The position numbers were made by a program, and so were the translations under genes. A DNA stretch of 39,595 bases, taken from assembly GCA_037176845.1 (NCBI GenBank), contig JAYKXP010000275.1, positions 1 through 39,595 on the forward strand, in the 5' to 3' direction. The number at the start of each line of letters is the position of its first letter. Positions within the stretch are counted from its first letter, which is position 1. Under the pieces are notes generated by a model, which made no database searches, was not told where the DNA came from, and was given only the letters and a program-made list of their open reading frames with translations. The DNA comes from Paramarasmius palmivorus (lineage: Eukaryota > Basidiomycota > Agaricomycetes > Agaricales > Marasmiaceae). Positions 10,812 to 21,862 of the stretch are shown here, in pieces.

Positions 10812-12862
10812 TTGCGGTAGCAAGAGGAATTCAGGGGGAAGGAGGTTGAGCGTCTCGTGAGGACCTTCATCCTGCAGATTCCGGAGAAGTGAGGACAGGG
10901 ATAAATGTAGCATGAAGACCAGGATGTGGGCTAGAGTACAGGCGACCGGACGCGTCACAATGCCAGTACAAGGAAGAAACGGGGTTTATATGACCCATAT
11001 CGCGGAGGGAGAAAAGCTGAAGCCCAGTTGAGGTGATTGAAGTTTTGTGGAAGGGACTGTAGTGATTTGGGCTTGGAGAGACTGGGAATTGGGTCGAGGA
11101 GCGCGTTTGAGAACGTGTGGTAGCAGTTTTGGATTATCCATGGAAAAGAATGGATCTTCAAAGGTACAGATGGCATTTTTGGGCTCGAGAGAGGGTTATA
11201 CGGCGGTTTGGACTTCTAGTCGCCTTGGAAGAGCTATGAGCAACGGTGAAAAACGGTAAGAGTAGCGAACATACCAAACTGATGATCGTGTCTTGGATTC
11301 GATTTTTCTGAGTTACTGAAAGGCGTATTAGATCCAAGAATAACACGCAAAAAAACATTTGAACGCACCTTCACAGGACGACAGCAATGAACGCGTTGAT
11401 GAATGAGGCAAGAACGAGGTGGACGTCTTGAGGAAAGCCAAGCGCCGGCGACGAATGCGCTTGCACCTCGACCACCATGACCCTTTTCTACCCAACGCTT
11501 CCGACTCTGAGAACTCTAATTCGGCCGTATACACACTCTCCAATGTAGCAGGTACGTACCTTTTTTCCATATCCCTTGCAGCACGCTCAGCCTATCTCAC
11601 AGGGCAAACTACACCATATCCCTCCGAGTACCAGCTTCTTTTTGTGCCTAGAGTGGGACTTCGCTAGGTGAAAAAATACAAAATGGTGCGTTTTTTACCC
11701 TTCAGCTCGTTTTCCGCTCTCATGGCCTCCACAGCGCCTAGTATTTGACCTCAAAGCGGCCTTCCATCTCGAAACCACCTTGCAACCAACACCCTTGTAG
11801 CTCCAAATTACCCTGCAGGCTATTTCTGAAGTTGTGTGCGAGGGTCTTATTGATGTGAAGATGGAGGATAGTGACCGATTCAAATACGATACTTCGAAGA
11901 CCAAAGGTATACTCTTTGACCTGTTCCCTCTATCAACCAATCTTACCATCCTTTATTACAAGATTTGGAGCACCGAGGAGAAGCGTTCCGGACCTTGGTT
12001 CATTCAATTTCTCATATTAGTGTGCCAGTGCAACCAATAGTCCAGATATCCCCAAAACAGAATACCATGTTACCATTTGGTATCGTACACCTCGTAGGCT
12101 TCAGTGTTCCTCAGCACTTGAAGCTGGGGTCACGTCAAAAACAGATACTCAACCCTTTTACTCGGTGCTACCCCGTCGGGTCAAACTCCCGAATTTCAAG
12201 CCTCCCAAAATCCTGGTTCATGGGTTAGCGCATTCGCCTGCTCTGGAAAAACTCATGGTGCTTCTGAGCTAGGATCTGCACGCGAGCCCATTCTACTAGC
12301 TCAGAGGTGAACATGAACACGACTTTTTGTTTCGAAGGTAGGCAACGCATCTCCATATTTTGATTATGCGTATTTACTAACTACGCACTCTAGATCCCAA
12401 ACACGAACCAGGATCCATTCTGCCTAAGCTCCACAGTATGGCTAGGTGAATCTCAACGCGCTCCGGGGTACAGGGCGAAAAGATGGTCAAGCTATCGTAC
12501 CTCCCGGTGCTCTTGCTAGTACCCACATAGATCGTCATGGAGCCTAGCTCTGCTCTCGTATCGATCATTTGATCTCTGCGCGCGCGCAGCGGACACCAAC
12601 ATGCCTAATCTATACCGATGCTTTGGTGGTCCGGATTTCGGTTTCTCGTTGTTCAAGCTTTCAAGGCTCAGCGTTGTACGGAGAGTAGACCCCTAGTTGA
12701 TTTTGTCAGCTAGGACACAGGCGTGGGCTTGAACTTTAATGCCAAAGGTAAAAACTCGTCTCCCAAGTTCATGATGCAGCGTTGATTCATTCTACACCCG
12801 TAGATCCCAAAGCTTTAGATCCTAAACAAGAATAAGAACACGAACATATTCCGCCCCGTCTA

Positions 12863-12990
12863 TGGTAAATGCTCTCCTCACATTCTTGCACCTCAACGAT
12901 CGCTCATACCCCAGCCAGCTTCTAAAACTCGACATAGAATCTACTGCCATCTTTGAACCAACGCTTCGATCCCCTACTCGCCTCATGCCG
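12863..12990 (+). pseudogene. Conserved exon relic (NVLAFPHLND type), copy 3
   Basis: The plus strand reads VNALLTFLHLNDRSYPSQL and then LKLDIESTAIFE, aligning with the copies at 9198-9300 and 31040-31115. The open frame extends a little beyond before degenerating. Confidence 0.35.
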
Positions 12991-13439
12991 CCGAGTTATG
13001 ACGTTTCAGTGGCACAGAGCTAGACCACCTCCTAACGTTGGATGCGCCGGCGAATTGGGGGTATCGGAAAGCTGAGTTCTGGTACTATACCAAGGCCTAG
13101 CGTTGGATTGGAACGTCAGTTGAGATAGACGTCGAGGGGTTCAGTTGCTAGGAGATCCTCGGGGAGCGGTCAGAGTCTGGTAAGTAGTCTTGCGATCTAC
13201 TAGCCGCTTGTTTTCAATGTGCTAATTTCTTCTCTACAGCAGTGGGCATACACGGGGTGTGTATTAGCATGCTCGCACCCCACGTTTCCGAGACGTTTCC
13301 CAAAACGGAAGGATGATTGCTGTATTTGGAAATCATGGAACAAAATCATTATACGGAGATACCACGTTGCTGTATAAAAGAAGGGTTACATGCTCCATGG
13401 CGAAATTTACGAGATATTGGGATGTTAAAGTCTCGCCAC

Positions 13440-13760
13440 CGTGAATCTCAAGTACTCAAACATTCGATTCCGCCTGGGAAGAGAGTGGATATCGTATGTT
13501 AGCCTCTTTCATCCTACACCTTTCATCCTGGCTCACACCTCCCATCCCAGCATAGGTCCAGGTTCTCATTTACACCTTCGGCAATGTAATCCGCTCCATA
13601 GCCAACTCATGTTCAACGTTCAACACCTCCGTGTCATCTTCCTCAACACGCTTCCCGACACAACCTTGACACCACACTCCCAATCGCCTCCACCACAAGT
13701 AGCCGCTAAGCAAGATACACCACTCAGATGGGATGTCATTCAGCAGGTTGGATAAGTGAC
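13440..13760 (+). repeat. Module B fragment, forward
   Basis: The stretch ctcaacacgcttcccgacac (13652 on) with the following caatcgcctcc matches the module B landmark near 1820 and 27895. It marks the switch from the reversed tract to forward-oriented modules. Confidence 0.45.
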
Positions 13761-14879
13761 GGATGCTGGGTTTGTGTGTCACAGTCAGAGTTGGTGCACA
13801 GAGCTCATCGACAAATGAGTCGGCTGGTATGTTCTACTCGTCTGAATCCAGCATCCCTTACCTGACAGTCGTTTTTAGTGCAATGTGATTCCGCTATCGA
13901 GGAGCGTATCATTTGAGCTTTGGCTTTGGGCCTTCGCCGGGGATGAGATGGAAATATACACAGGTCAGTCCGTCTGTATCTCTCATGTAGTTCTCCGGTT
14001 ACTGATGTTTCTCAGATCCAAGAGCAATACATGACCAACGCCGATTACTATTCAATGCAAGCTATACCGAATTCAACCAGAGGCAATCGGGCATAGTACA
14101 TAATCGGTCCATTGAAGAAGCGCGTCAAACTCGCTTCACACAGTTCCTTGTTGGCTGGTCCTCGGAAACGAATAACCAGAGCGTGTCTCGCTCAAGGCTG
14201 AAACTATATGGTTTGGTGAGTTTTTGTTGGAACGTATAGGTACCTGCAGCTCATACTGTCGCCCTCTCGATAGAGCCATGCGGAAGAGCTTCATATTTGG
14301 ATCAACTCTACCTCGAGAGCCTGATTTGCAGGAACAACTGCTATCTAGGCCCCGTTATTCGGTACGATAAAACCAGCTCCCCGCGCCCGAGACCCAATGC
14401 CAAGATGGACAGGCCTGGTTGAGCATGGTTTCAGAGGTCATATCAGTCGCATATCAGACCGGAATGCACGGGGTACGGTGAGCTTCGTCTTGGGTGTTTT
14501 AGAGTTTGACTAACGTTCCATTAGCTTGCAGGTATACCCAAAGATACGGACGATGATGTTCCGTTTGTTGGGTACGAGAAGAGGGACTGGTTGATATACG
14601 GGAGACTTCGTGTATTGCTCGAGAACCAGCTATTGTACATATGGGCTCGGTATGCTGGCTTTTGTGAACTTGCGTGTCCCAAGCAGTTCGGAATCCGATT
14701 CTTCCTGTGCAGCAAAAACAATGAGGTCAGGTATAGAAATCAAGAGATCTACGCGAAGAACACACCTTTGAATAGTCGTATCGTTTCTTCAGGAGCCGCA
14801 AGTGTCGCCGGCTACTATTCCAATCGAGGCGGAATGTTGAGTGCGTTTTACTCTGAGGAATGTATCAGATGTATCATTG
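13761..14879 (+). other. No intact gene; several intron-like segments
   Basis: Intron-like segments occur (gtcagtccgt near 13965 to ctcag near 14017; gtgagtttttgttgg near 14216), with exon-like pieces between them. I could not build an open chain, and no homologous copy within the window was recognised. Confidence 0.35.
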
Positions 14880-15300
14880 GGAATGTAAAAGTATGTAGAC
14901 GTACCTATTGCAAACGTGCATGGAAGGTTAGAGCTCTTTGAGGAAGGAGTCATGGTGGTCAAAGTGAAAGCCTTCGCCGCGGCGCTTGGCTTTCCTTTAA
15001 ACCATCACCTCCTTCAACGCGTTCAGGTGTGTTCAACTCGTCCATACTTACCTTTCCCATTCTCATACCACCCAATAGCTCAACAAAATCGACTTTAATC
15101 ACCACCCCAGGCGTTACAAGATTTTTGGTCGTTGGTATGTACGCTAATCTCAGTCTACATTTTTCACCGTTGCTCATTTCTCCTCCTACGCAAGCACGCG
15201 CCCAATTCAACATAAACACCACTAAAATGTATTCCACTGCATTGCCGGTCCACTACCTCTCTTTTCCCTCCGCAAACACGCGTCCAGCCCATGAAAAGAC
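14880..15300 (+). repeat. Modules A' and B (start), forward
   Basis: Contains the A-type sequence gtggtcaaagtgaaagcc, then an intron (about 15027-15077, gtgtgt donor, ccaatag acceptor) and the exon LNKIDFNHHPRRYK. The module B start tttttcaccgttgctcat follows at about 15162. Confidence 0.55.
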
Positions 15301-16449
15301 ATGACATTGTGTCCATCACACCCAACGCCAGCTTGGCCGCTTTTCGCACTCGGAATGAGCCCACATATCCTCCACAAACACTGGAGCAAGACCTCGCACT
15401 CCTTAGGAATCCGTATTCCGCTGGAATACAACCGCTCCACGACTTCCTCGTCTTGCGCAGCCCTTCGGATCGTCTAGCCCATTCCAAGGCCCATTCTCTT
15501 GCCCCCGGGTCGATGCGCTCCACCTAAAAACCTGACCTAACCACGATTGGGTTCCTTATCGACGAGGAGCTAGCATCAAGGCCAAAAAAGGCCGTTGATG
15601 AAGGTTACTAGTCTTACAGTAACGCCCAAGGTATGTACCTTTTTCTACCTTTTTTCCGCCCATTTTGCTGACCTTTGCACCTTTTCCTTCCAGTCAAACC
15701 GATACATGCGAAGTCTTCGGGTCTTCCCCAACCAAATAGCCCCTGCTTTATCGATACGGCATCCGAACAAAGTATCGTGGATGTCTACCTACCTGAACTA
15801 CCCCCTTCTCAATTCGGATCCTTCACCCTAATTAACTAGAGCGCACGAGGATTCTCTCGAGGTCGTTTTACAAAGAAAGATGTGGGGGTGTAGCCGAGGT
15901 CGAATCTCGTAGCTGCGTTTTATGCCCCCATATCCACCCGCAACTCCGAAACTGGATGTTTCTTTCTTCGAGTTTAGGTTCGCTACGGGATAGAGACGTT
16001 GGCCATAGATGTCTAGACGATGTGGGTGTCGGCGTGGATATGGAGCTTAAGGTGGAGAGGTAGCGTGAGCGTACATTGGGCGTACACCCGCACGTGTCTT
16101 GCACCGTGTATACAGACACCAGTTGCGGCATGTGCCTCTTGTGGCGAGGAGGAAGGACTAGTGGGTATCGGACGAACTGCGTTTGCTCTGGCAGCCGGTT
16201 TTGCTTCGCGGCGATGGATGGCTGATAATGTCCATCCCAGGACAGTGTCTTTTACGTTGGCAGCACTGGTACGTCGTTCATTATCTTGCTTGAGTATTTC
16301 GCTGGCTGATTCTCGCGTTCTTGGCGGGATCGAAGTTATGGGTGACATCGTCCCTTCGGTTACTGTCCGAATAACGATTTGGACGTGTGATGGCATTGGT
16401 AGAGCTTATTTTCGCTCTCGGTTCTCAGCAGGACTACGTGTATGAGTGG
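15301..16449 (+). other. No intact gene recognised
   Basis: Opposed frames of 119 (minus, 15164-15523), 127 (minus, 16013-16396) and 141 (plus, 16020-16445) codons overlap each other. None has a recognisable motif or a conserved copy, so I do not call a gene. Intron-like gtatgt and gtacgt donors are present near 15631 and 16270. Confidence 0.35.
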
Positions 16450-17200
16450 CCAGTCTATATTGTATCCGGAATTCATGCGACATGGTCATTGAACTACTCT
16501 GTATCTTCTATGTACACGCGGCACGTCTTCCTCGTCAATCCGGAACTACAACAGCTACGCATACGCGTTGTTGGACTTGGACATTCCTTTGGTACAGTTC
16601 GAGTCAACGATATCCCTTTGACTGTGGCGAGACCTTTGATTACAATAGCTTGTAAAGTATGTAGCGAATAACAATGTCGTGTCGATGTCTATATGTGGTA
16701 AACATCCTTCCCTAAATGGAAGGAGGTCTTGAGGTGCCGACTTTCAACGCTGCTGCTTATAGAATAGCGTCAGCATCTCGAGAGGAACTAGCTCGTAGAT
16801 CGAGATGTTACTTACAGAGCTCTTTGGCCTCTTCTTCCGAGAATCCTCAAGCCCATCCCCTAACGTCCTAGCTGAACGTTGGTATACCCCCAAAACCCTG
16901 CATCCGACGTAGGAGAATGACCGAGATCTCTACGTAGAACGTTTGTTGAGATGCGGGAATGGGTGAGCATTCACCGCAAAGGGCGGTGTGTGTTCGTCTT
17001 CGTATCCGCGTAATCGTCGGGGCTTGAAATGTGCTACAGTGGAGTGATGCCTTGTGGGTGTATTGATGTACACTTTGCTATGTCCTGCATGGACATTCCT
17101 TCCAATTCTGAGATTGAGTGGGATACGGGTTATAGATTTGAGTACTGGTGTCGGCCGGGTGCGTGAAGAGATTGGATAATCTCCGAGTCGATGATCCTTC
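16450..17200 (+). repeat. Module C, forward, copy 3
   Basis: Landmarks are the palindromic ccttccctaaatggaagg at 16708-16725, actagctcgtagatcgaga at 16786-16804, and the minus-strand NVLAFPHLND-type exon at about 16905-16975. In that exon an in-frame TAG follows NAHPFPHLNKRST, so this copy is dead. Confidence 0.6.
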
Positions 17201-17389
17201 TGGCAAGAGCGAGTTGAGCGCAGAGGCTGGGTATAATCGGTTGGGAGGATGGTAGGGCTGAAGTTACGGGGGTATGCGCGAGGGTGTTAAAATAGCTGTA
17301 GCCGCGTGTTGAGTACGTTGAGTGCTCGTGAGTGCTCCGAAGTTATGTCCTAGGTAGGAGTAGAGGCCATTAGAGCGGGATATGAGTTG

Positions 17390-18460
17390 GAGCATTTGAA
17401 GCGTACCTTTTATAGTCATACGGCCCACTCAAAGCAATGAAAAAGTCCAGAATGTCGACGTTGGAGGCATCACGCGTAGTTTTGCACTGAAATAGGTTGA
17501 GAGCCTTGCCAGGAACAGAGGAGAGTCACGTACCTATTGCAATGTTGGAAAAGAGGCAGGTAAGTTGAATAGGTATCCTTGAAAAGAGCAGCTGGTTGAG
17601 CTACATGAGAGGCGATGGGGTCGACGTGACGTTTGATGTTCAGAAGTCGATGTGGTACACACGACTTCATTTCGATGGATGCTATTTCGTCAGGGCAGGC
17701 GAGAGAAAGTGCGAGGAGACACGATAGAGCTTGAGCGAAGGGAATATGTGCAAGGGTGTTCTTGACGGCAGTGAAACTAGTGAAGGCGCGTTGAGTGCTT
17801 CGGGGATGCTTCCTAGGCGGGAGTTTAGGCTATGAGAGCAAGGAATGTGCTGAAGTGATGAGTACGTACCTTTTCCTGATTATCCAGCCAGCGAACTGTC
17901 CGCCCGGAGCAATGAAAGAGGTCGGAATGTTGAAATCGGCGGGCACGATGCGTAGTTCTGACCTGAGAGATGGTTAAGCGTGCTGCTAGGGATAGAACTC
18001 GATAGAGGAGAAGAGTCGCGTACCTTTTTTAAGGTTAGAAAAGATGTGATTATGTTGGATTGGAATTCCTTGAGCATGGCATTGGCTGGGTGAGGAAACA
18101 GGTCGTCGAAGGCATGAAGTGTGGTCTTGGCCGAAGAGATAATGTTGAGAGCATTACCAGGGATGTAGGACAAAAAGCGTACCTGTTGTCATACAAAAAT
18201 TAAAGAGGCATGTACGGCGAATTGGACTCCTGTGATACAGTCTATAGGTGAGGAAAGAGGTGGTGGTCGAGGTGGAAGCGTTTTCGCCGCCGGCACTTTT
18301 CTTCTCCAGAACGATCATGTCGTTCAAAGCGCGTTTCGCTCTTCACGGTGCTACAAAGGTGAGATTGACCGGTACACGTTTGTTATCTTTGACTCTAATA
18401 GATCTAAAATAGCTCCGCAGGATAGACTTCAAGATGCAACTTCTCAAGGCATGGTGACAC
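17390..18460 (+). repeat. Tandem A'-type modules
   Basis: Two A'-like stretches follow each other: about 17400-17600, and 17870-18060 continuing to 18460. Both carry ..gtacctttt, a gcccgctc/aaagcaatgaaa box and a later cgtacct. The second has an exon reading VFAAGTFLLQNDHVVQS, an intron at 18359-18412 and the exon LRRIDFKMQLLK. Confidence 0.5.
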
Positions 18461-18519
18461 TACCAGTTGAAACCCGGTATGTACCCTGTTCATTCTACTA
18501 GCTTCCATCAAGACTCATC

Positions 18520-19020
18520 CAATCTCCTTGTACGCAAGTATGTAGATGACACCTAAATTTTCAAAGATGGACTCTACTCTAGACTTATCGCTATCCCAAC
18601 ATTTCATACTTTCCGACACCACCTCGACATTTCCAAAGGTTACGCTATAGCTACAAGTCCAAGTATCTGCTAACAAGACCCGCTGGCAAACCATCGCTAT
18701 CCATGGCCCTCAACTGCTTTCTAAACAAAAGTCAAGTTTCTTCATCGCGCAATCATGTTCGGTTGCAATTCCACTCCTACACCGGATACGGTCCCCAGTC
18801 CGAACGCTGCAGGCACTACGCCCCAATTCCACCCTCTGCGAATCCATCGTGCAGCATCCTCCGCACCGCTCCCTCCTTTTGCAAGCACCGTTCCTTGTAT
18901 GCTAGTGTCGCCGCGTTGGGAATCGCCGATTTCCCAATAGCAACACATCCCCTCATACACTCCATCTTTGTTCGCGCATTCCGCTGCGAATAGTTGCAAA
19001 AGAGCTTGCTGTGGATGGTA
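18520..19020 (+). repeat. Module B fragment, diverged
   Basis: Weak similarity to the module B start (ctttccgacaccacctcgac near 18608). Overlapping open frames on both strands at 18700-19000 (96 and 85 codons) have no known motif and are not called. Confidence 0.3.
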
Positions 19021-19179
19021 TGGTGGTGGTTATAGGCTGGTTCGGAAGATTGGTGTGGTCAAAACGTCGGTCAAGGTTCTACTAGGGTCAGTACTGTCGT
19101 GTCTTTTCTTAACGTTATTTACTGATACCTATCCCCTGATAGGATGTTAATCACAACGTTGTAGAGAAACTTCAGTCAG

Positions 19180-20000
19180 AGCAGCGTATCCCGAACTTTT
19201 TACTTACCAGCACGCCCAGTACCATCTCGCTGTTGGTACCCAAGTCGGTTCCGCATACCTGCAGCAGACCCTTCGCCCATATCCTGATCCGCAGCCCAGC
19301 TCTTTCCCATAGTATCCTTCAGAATGTTACATCCAGTTCGGATCCCAGGCTTTCTTGGGTTCGGATCATTCAGTGGTTATTTGACCGACGCTGTTGTGGG
19401 TATGGGCGATGTCTGGGGCTCAGGGAAAAAGGTATCGCAAGTTGTTGTCGACGGATTTGGGCTGGAAGTGTGCAAGATGCTAGCTGTTGGGGGTTTACAT
19501 GCATGAGAGTGTGGTCATCAACGTGTAAAACCGGCATTCTTTTCGGTTTCGGATTCCTCGCGGCTATTGCGGTTCCTTGGGCTATTGAAACAATAGTACG
19601 TCCTAATTGTTCTCGCGGCTTTTCTTCTGCTGATAGTCATGTTTAGTTCAATGCGATACTTATCTCGAAAAATGTGTACTTGTTTGAATGGGTCATAGGT
19701 CGAGCTTCCGAGGGGTCGATGAAGCCACGCGGAACGGTACGTCTGTAATGCTTCTTCTTCAGACTCGAGTTACTGACGCTGCTGGACACTCTAGCTGGGG
19801 CAGCTGCTGGGCCTGACCCTCATCGACATGAGGAGTTTCCTTGCATGGATAGGCAGGCGGTCAGCGGTAAGGGAAAGGAGATGCTTCGAAGAACAAGGAA
19901 ACTAGCAACCTACGCAGATGTTGGCAACGAGCATCTTTCGGGCGAGATATCCTAGTCTCGTTCCGCGGTGAATGTTCGCTAGACTGGGCTCTTCGCTCGC
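19180..20000 (+). pseudogene. Module F, copy 2: multi-exon gene relic
   Basis: It pairs with 5020-5960. Readable pieces are IPGFLGFGSFSGYLTDAVVG (from about 19344), GFLAAIAVPWAIETI ending at a gtacgt donor at about 19598, the exon FNAILISKNVYLFEWVIGRA (about 19650-19735) ending at another gtacgt donor, and LGQLLGLTLIDMRSFLAW (from about 19796). Introns of about 51 and 60 nt have ctgat/ctgac branches and tag acceptors. The hydrophobic pieces suggest a membrane protein. A stop (tga, about 19504) lies upstream of the GFLAAIA exon unless an intron removes it. Better preserved than copy 1; family unknown. Confidence 0.5.
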
Positions 20001-21862
20001 GAGAGCTCTGAGAGGAACGCGAATCGAAGACTAAGCGCGGCTCAAGGAAGTTAGGTGAGTTCTGACCCTGCGCTTTCCTTGTTTGTGTGATAGCAACCTA
20101 TACTTGTTCTCTCAATGATAGGTTCAAGTTCCCTGGGGCAGAGGAATCTCACATTAGATTCGGTTTTATCTTGCGAATGCTGTCTTGGGATATGGCGACA
20201 AAGAAGTTAGAACCAAGGCTAGAGTGTCTCGGAACGACCTTTGGCGGATTAGTGTGGTACGTTCAGTTTCACCTCACACGGGCTTCTTGATTCTAACTCT
20301 TGCATTATCAGATTATCGGAGCGTTCGCGGTATGACAGACGCAACCATCTCAGAAGGTGCTAGTCGTATTGGCCGCACAAAATAGTATCCACATCTGAGT
20401 GTACCCGACACCAATTCTATGAATCGAAGCTTTAAAGCTTTTCCATATCCCCACATCGATCTAGTTTCCCGACCCTGCAAAATGAAACGGTTGAGCTTGG
20501 TGTAGTTTGCCAGATCCTTAACACGCATGCGCACCTTTGTTCGTGGAGGTACCCAGTGTTGACCCGGAGATGACCAAATGAATGCCCGAAATCTCAAGCT
20601 TCGAGAATGGAAGTCGTGATACCGATTTAGTTACAGAATCTGAATTCTTCTGAGCCGACTTATGGACCCTAGAAAACACATGTAGAAATTCGGAAGCGTT
20701 GAAATCGCGTCTTGAGCTCCCGCGAGAGCTCAGGCGTGTAGTTGTGCTCTGGAAAGTTCAAGCTGAGATCGAATGTGGAATACATACTTGCCTTGGCATT
20801 GAATTATGTATGGGTAGTGGGAGATTCAAAACGGTGGTGTGAGCTTCGGAGAAAGTGACGGAAGACGCCGCGGACAACGCGAATCGCACCTTGACCTCGT
20901 TCCGCTATGTTCCTCTTTCTTCAACTTCCAGTCGTCCTCCAAGCCATCTCTTCGACATTTTTCTGGGCGAAAACCACCGAATGAACCCCAAAGCTCATCG
21001 CAACGACCATCTGAACCTTCAGAGTTTCAAAACATAGGGCAAAAAGCAATCACCCATATCTTACGCGTTAGTCAAACCTACACTTCTCTTTGCAACAAGC
21101 TAAGGACTGGCATTACCTCCAGATCTCTAGAACGAGACTTCAGGTGCTCGTCACCTTGGGTTTTCGGTGATTTTCACGGTCAGGATTGTCGTTCCGATTC
21201 GACGAATTTCGTAGACTGGGTTTGGATTTGGGAACCACCAGCGGGGACAGGAAACTTTGTTTGAGGGCTTGGGTGTTTTGTGCTTGGTTGAATTTCGTTA
21301 AAACTGTATGTCCTGGTGAGTACTTTGGTAGTTCTGATCTGTTTCTTACTCTCCAAGTCAGAACGTTTTGTTGACCTTGTGTCGTCAACAGTGACTGATT
21401 TAAATAATACAACCCGTGGTTCTCCTGCAAGCTTCTGCTGGGCACCTAGAAACCAGCTTCACGTGTTCTTTCCGTCCGTTTTGGGTTCCCATACATCCAG
21501 TGTCTGCGCCTACCTCATCCGGCCCTTGCTGGGATTTTGAAGCGTCAAGTGCTTGTACCACCAAGCGAAACATTGAACAGGGTCGGCTCAGGATCATTGG
21601 TTGGCCTTTACTTCTTCCCCTGGTACCCACGATACTCGGACCCTAAACGTTTAAACCTACACCGCACGGCGCTCTTTCGAAGCTGTCCCATGTCATAGAC
21701 AAGCGCTGTGGATATCATTTTTCCTGTTCACCATGCGGCATGACTCACAGCAATACATTGATATCGATATCATTTGTTCACGCGCTCAACGTCCGACTGC
21801 TGTGGGAACAGCTTTGAGGTGAACATGTGTTCCACACGCACACATCTCGACCCTTGACTACC
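20001..21862 (+). other. Gene-poor stretch upstream of the intact gene
   Basis: A 141-codon frame at 20839-21264 and several frames of 60-100 codons overlap frames on the other strand and show no motif. No repeat match was noticed for 20400-21700. The last 100-200 bases should hold the promoter of the gene starting at 21863. I see no clear TATA box. gatatcgatatc at 21761-21772 is a perfect 12-bp palindrome but of unknown meaning. Confidence 0.4.

Larger units (their letters stand above)
8340..13400 (-). repeat. Inverted tract of modules C-A-B-C-A'
   Basis: Read on the minus strand, this tract contains C (about 13330 to 11700), A-type (11670 to 11260), B (11250 to about 10050), C (9720 to 8700) and A' (8700 to 8340), the order seen on the plus strand at 1-4600. 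Diagnostic matches are ccggcggca near 8432-8440, the NVLAFPHLND-type exon at 9198 and 12863, the reversed palindrome tccattttgggaagg at 9549-9563, and gttttt..ccgttgctcat (reversed) near 11240. The ORF at 8419-9078 crosses an evident exon-intron boundary and is not called as a gene. Confidence 0.65.

Noticed and set aside
12180..12310. tRNA-like words (ggttagcgcattcg) near 12225
   Set aside because: No B box at the right distance and no cloverleaf can be drawn.
16013..16445. Overlapping 127-codon minus and 141-codon plus frames
   Set aside because: They are mirror images on opposite strands with no supporting motif or splice context; at most one could be real.
20839..21264. 141-codon plus-strand open frame upstream of the intact gene
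   Set aside because: No motif, overlapping frames on the other strand, and no conserved copy to support it.
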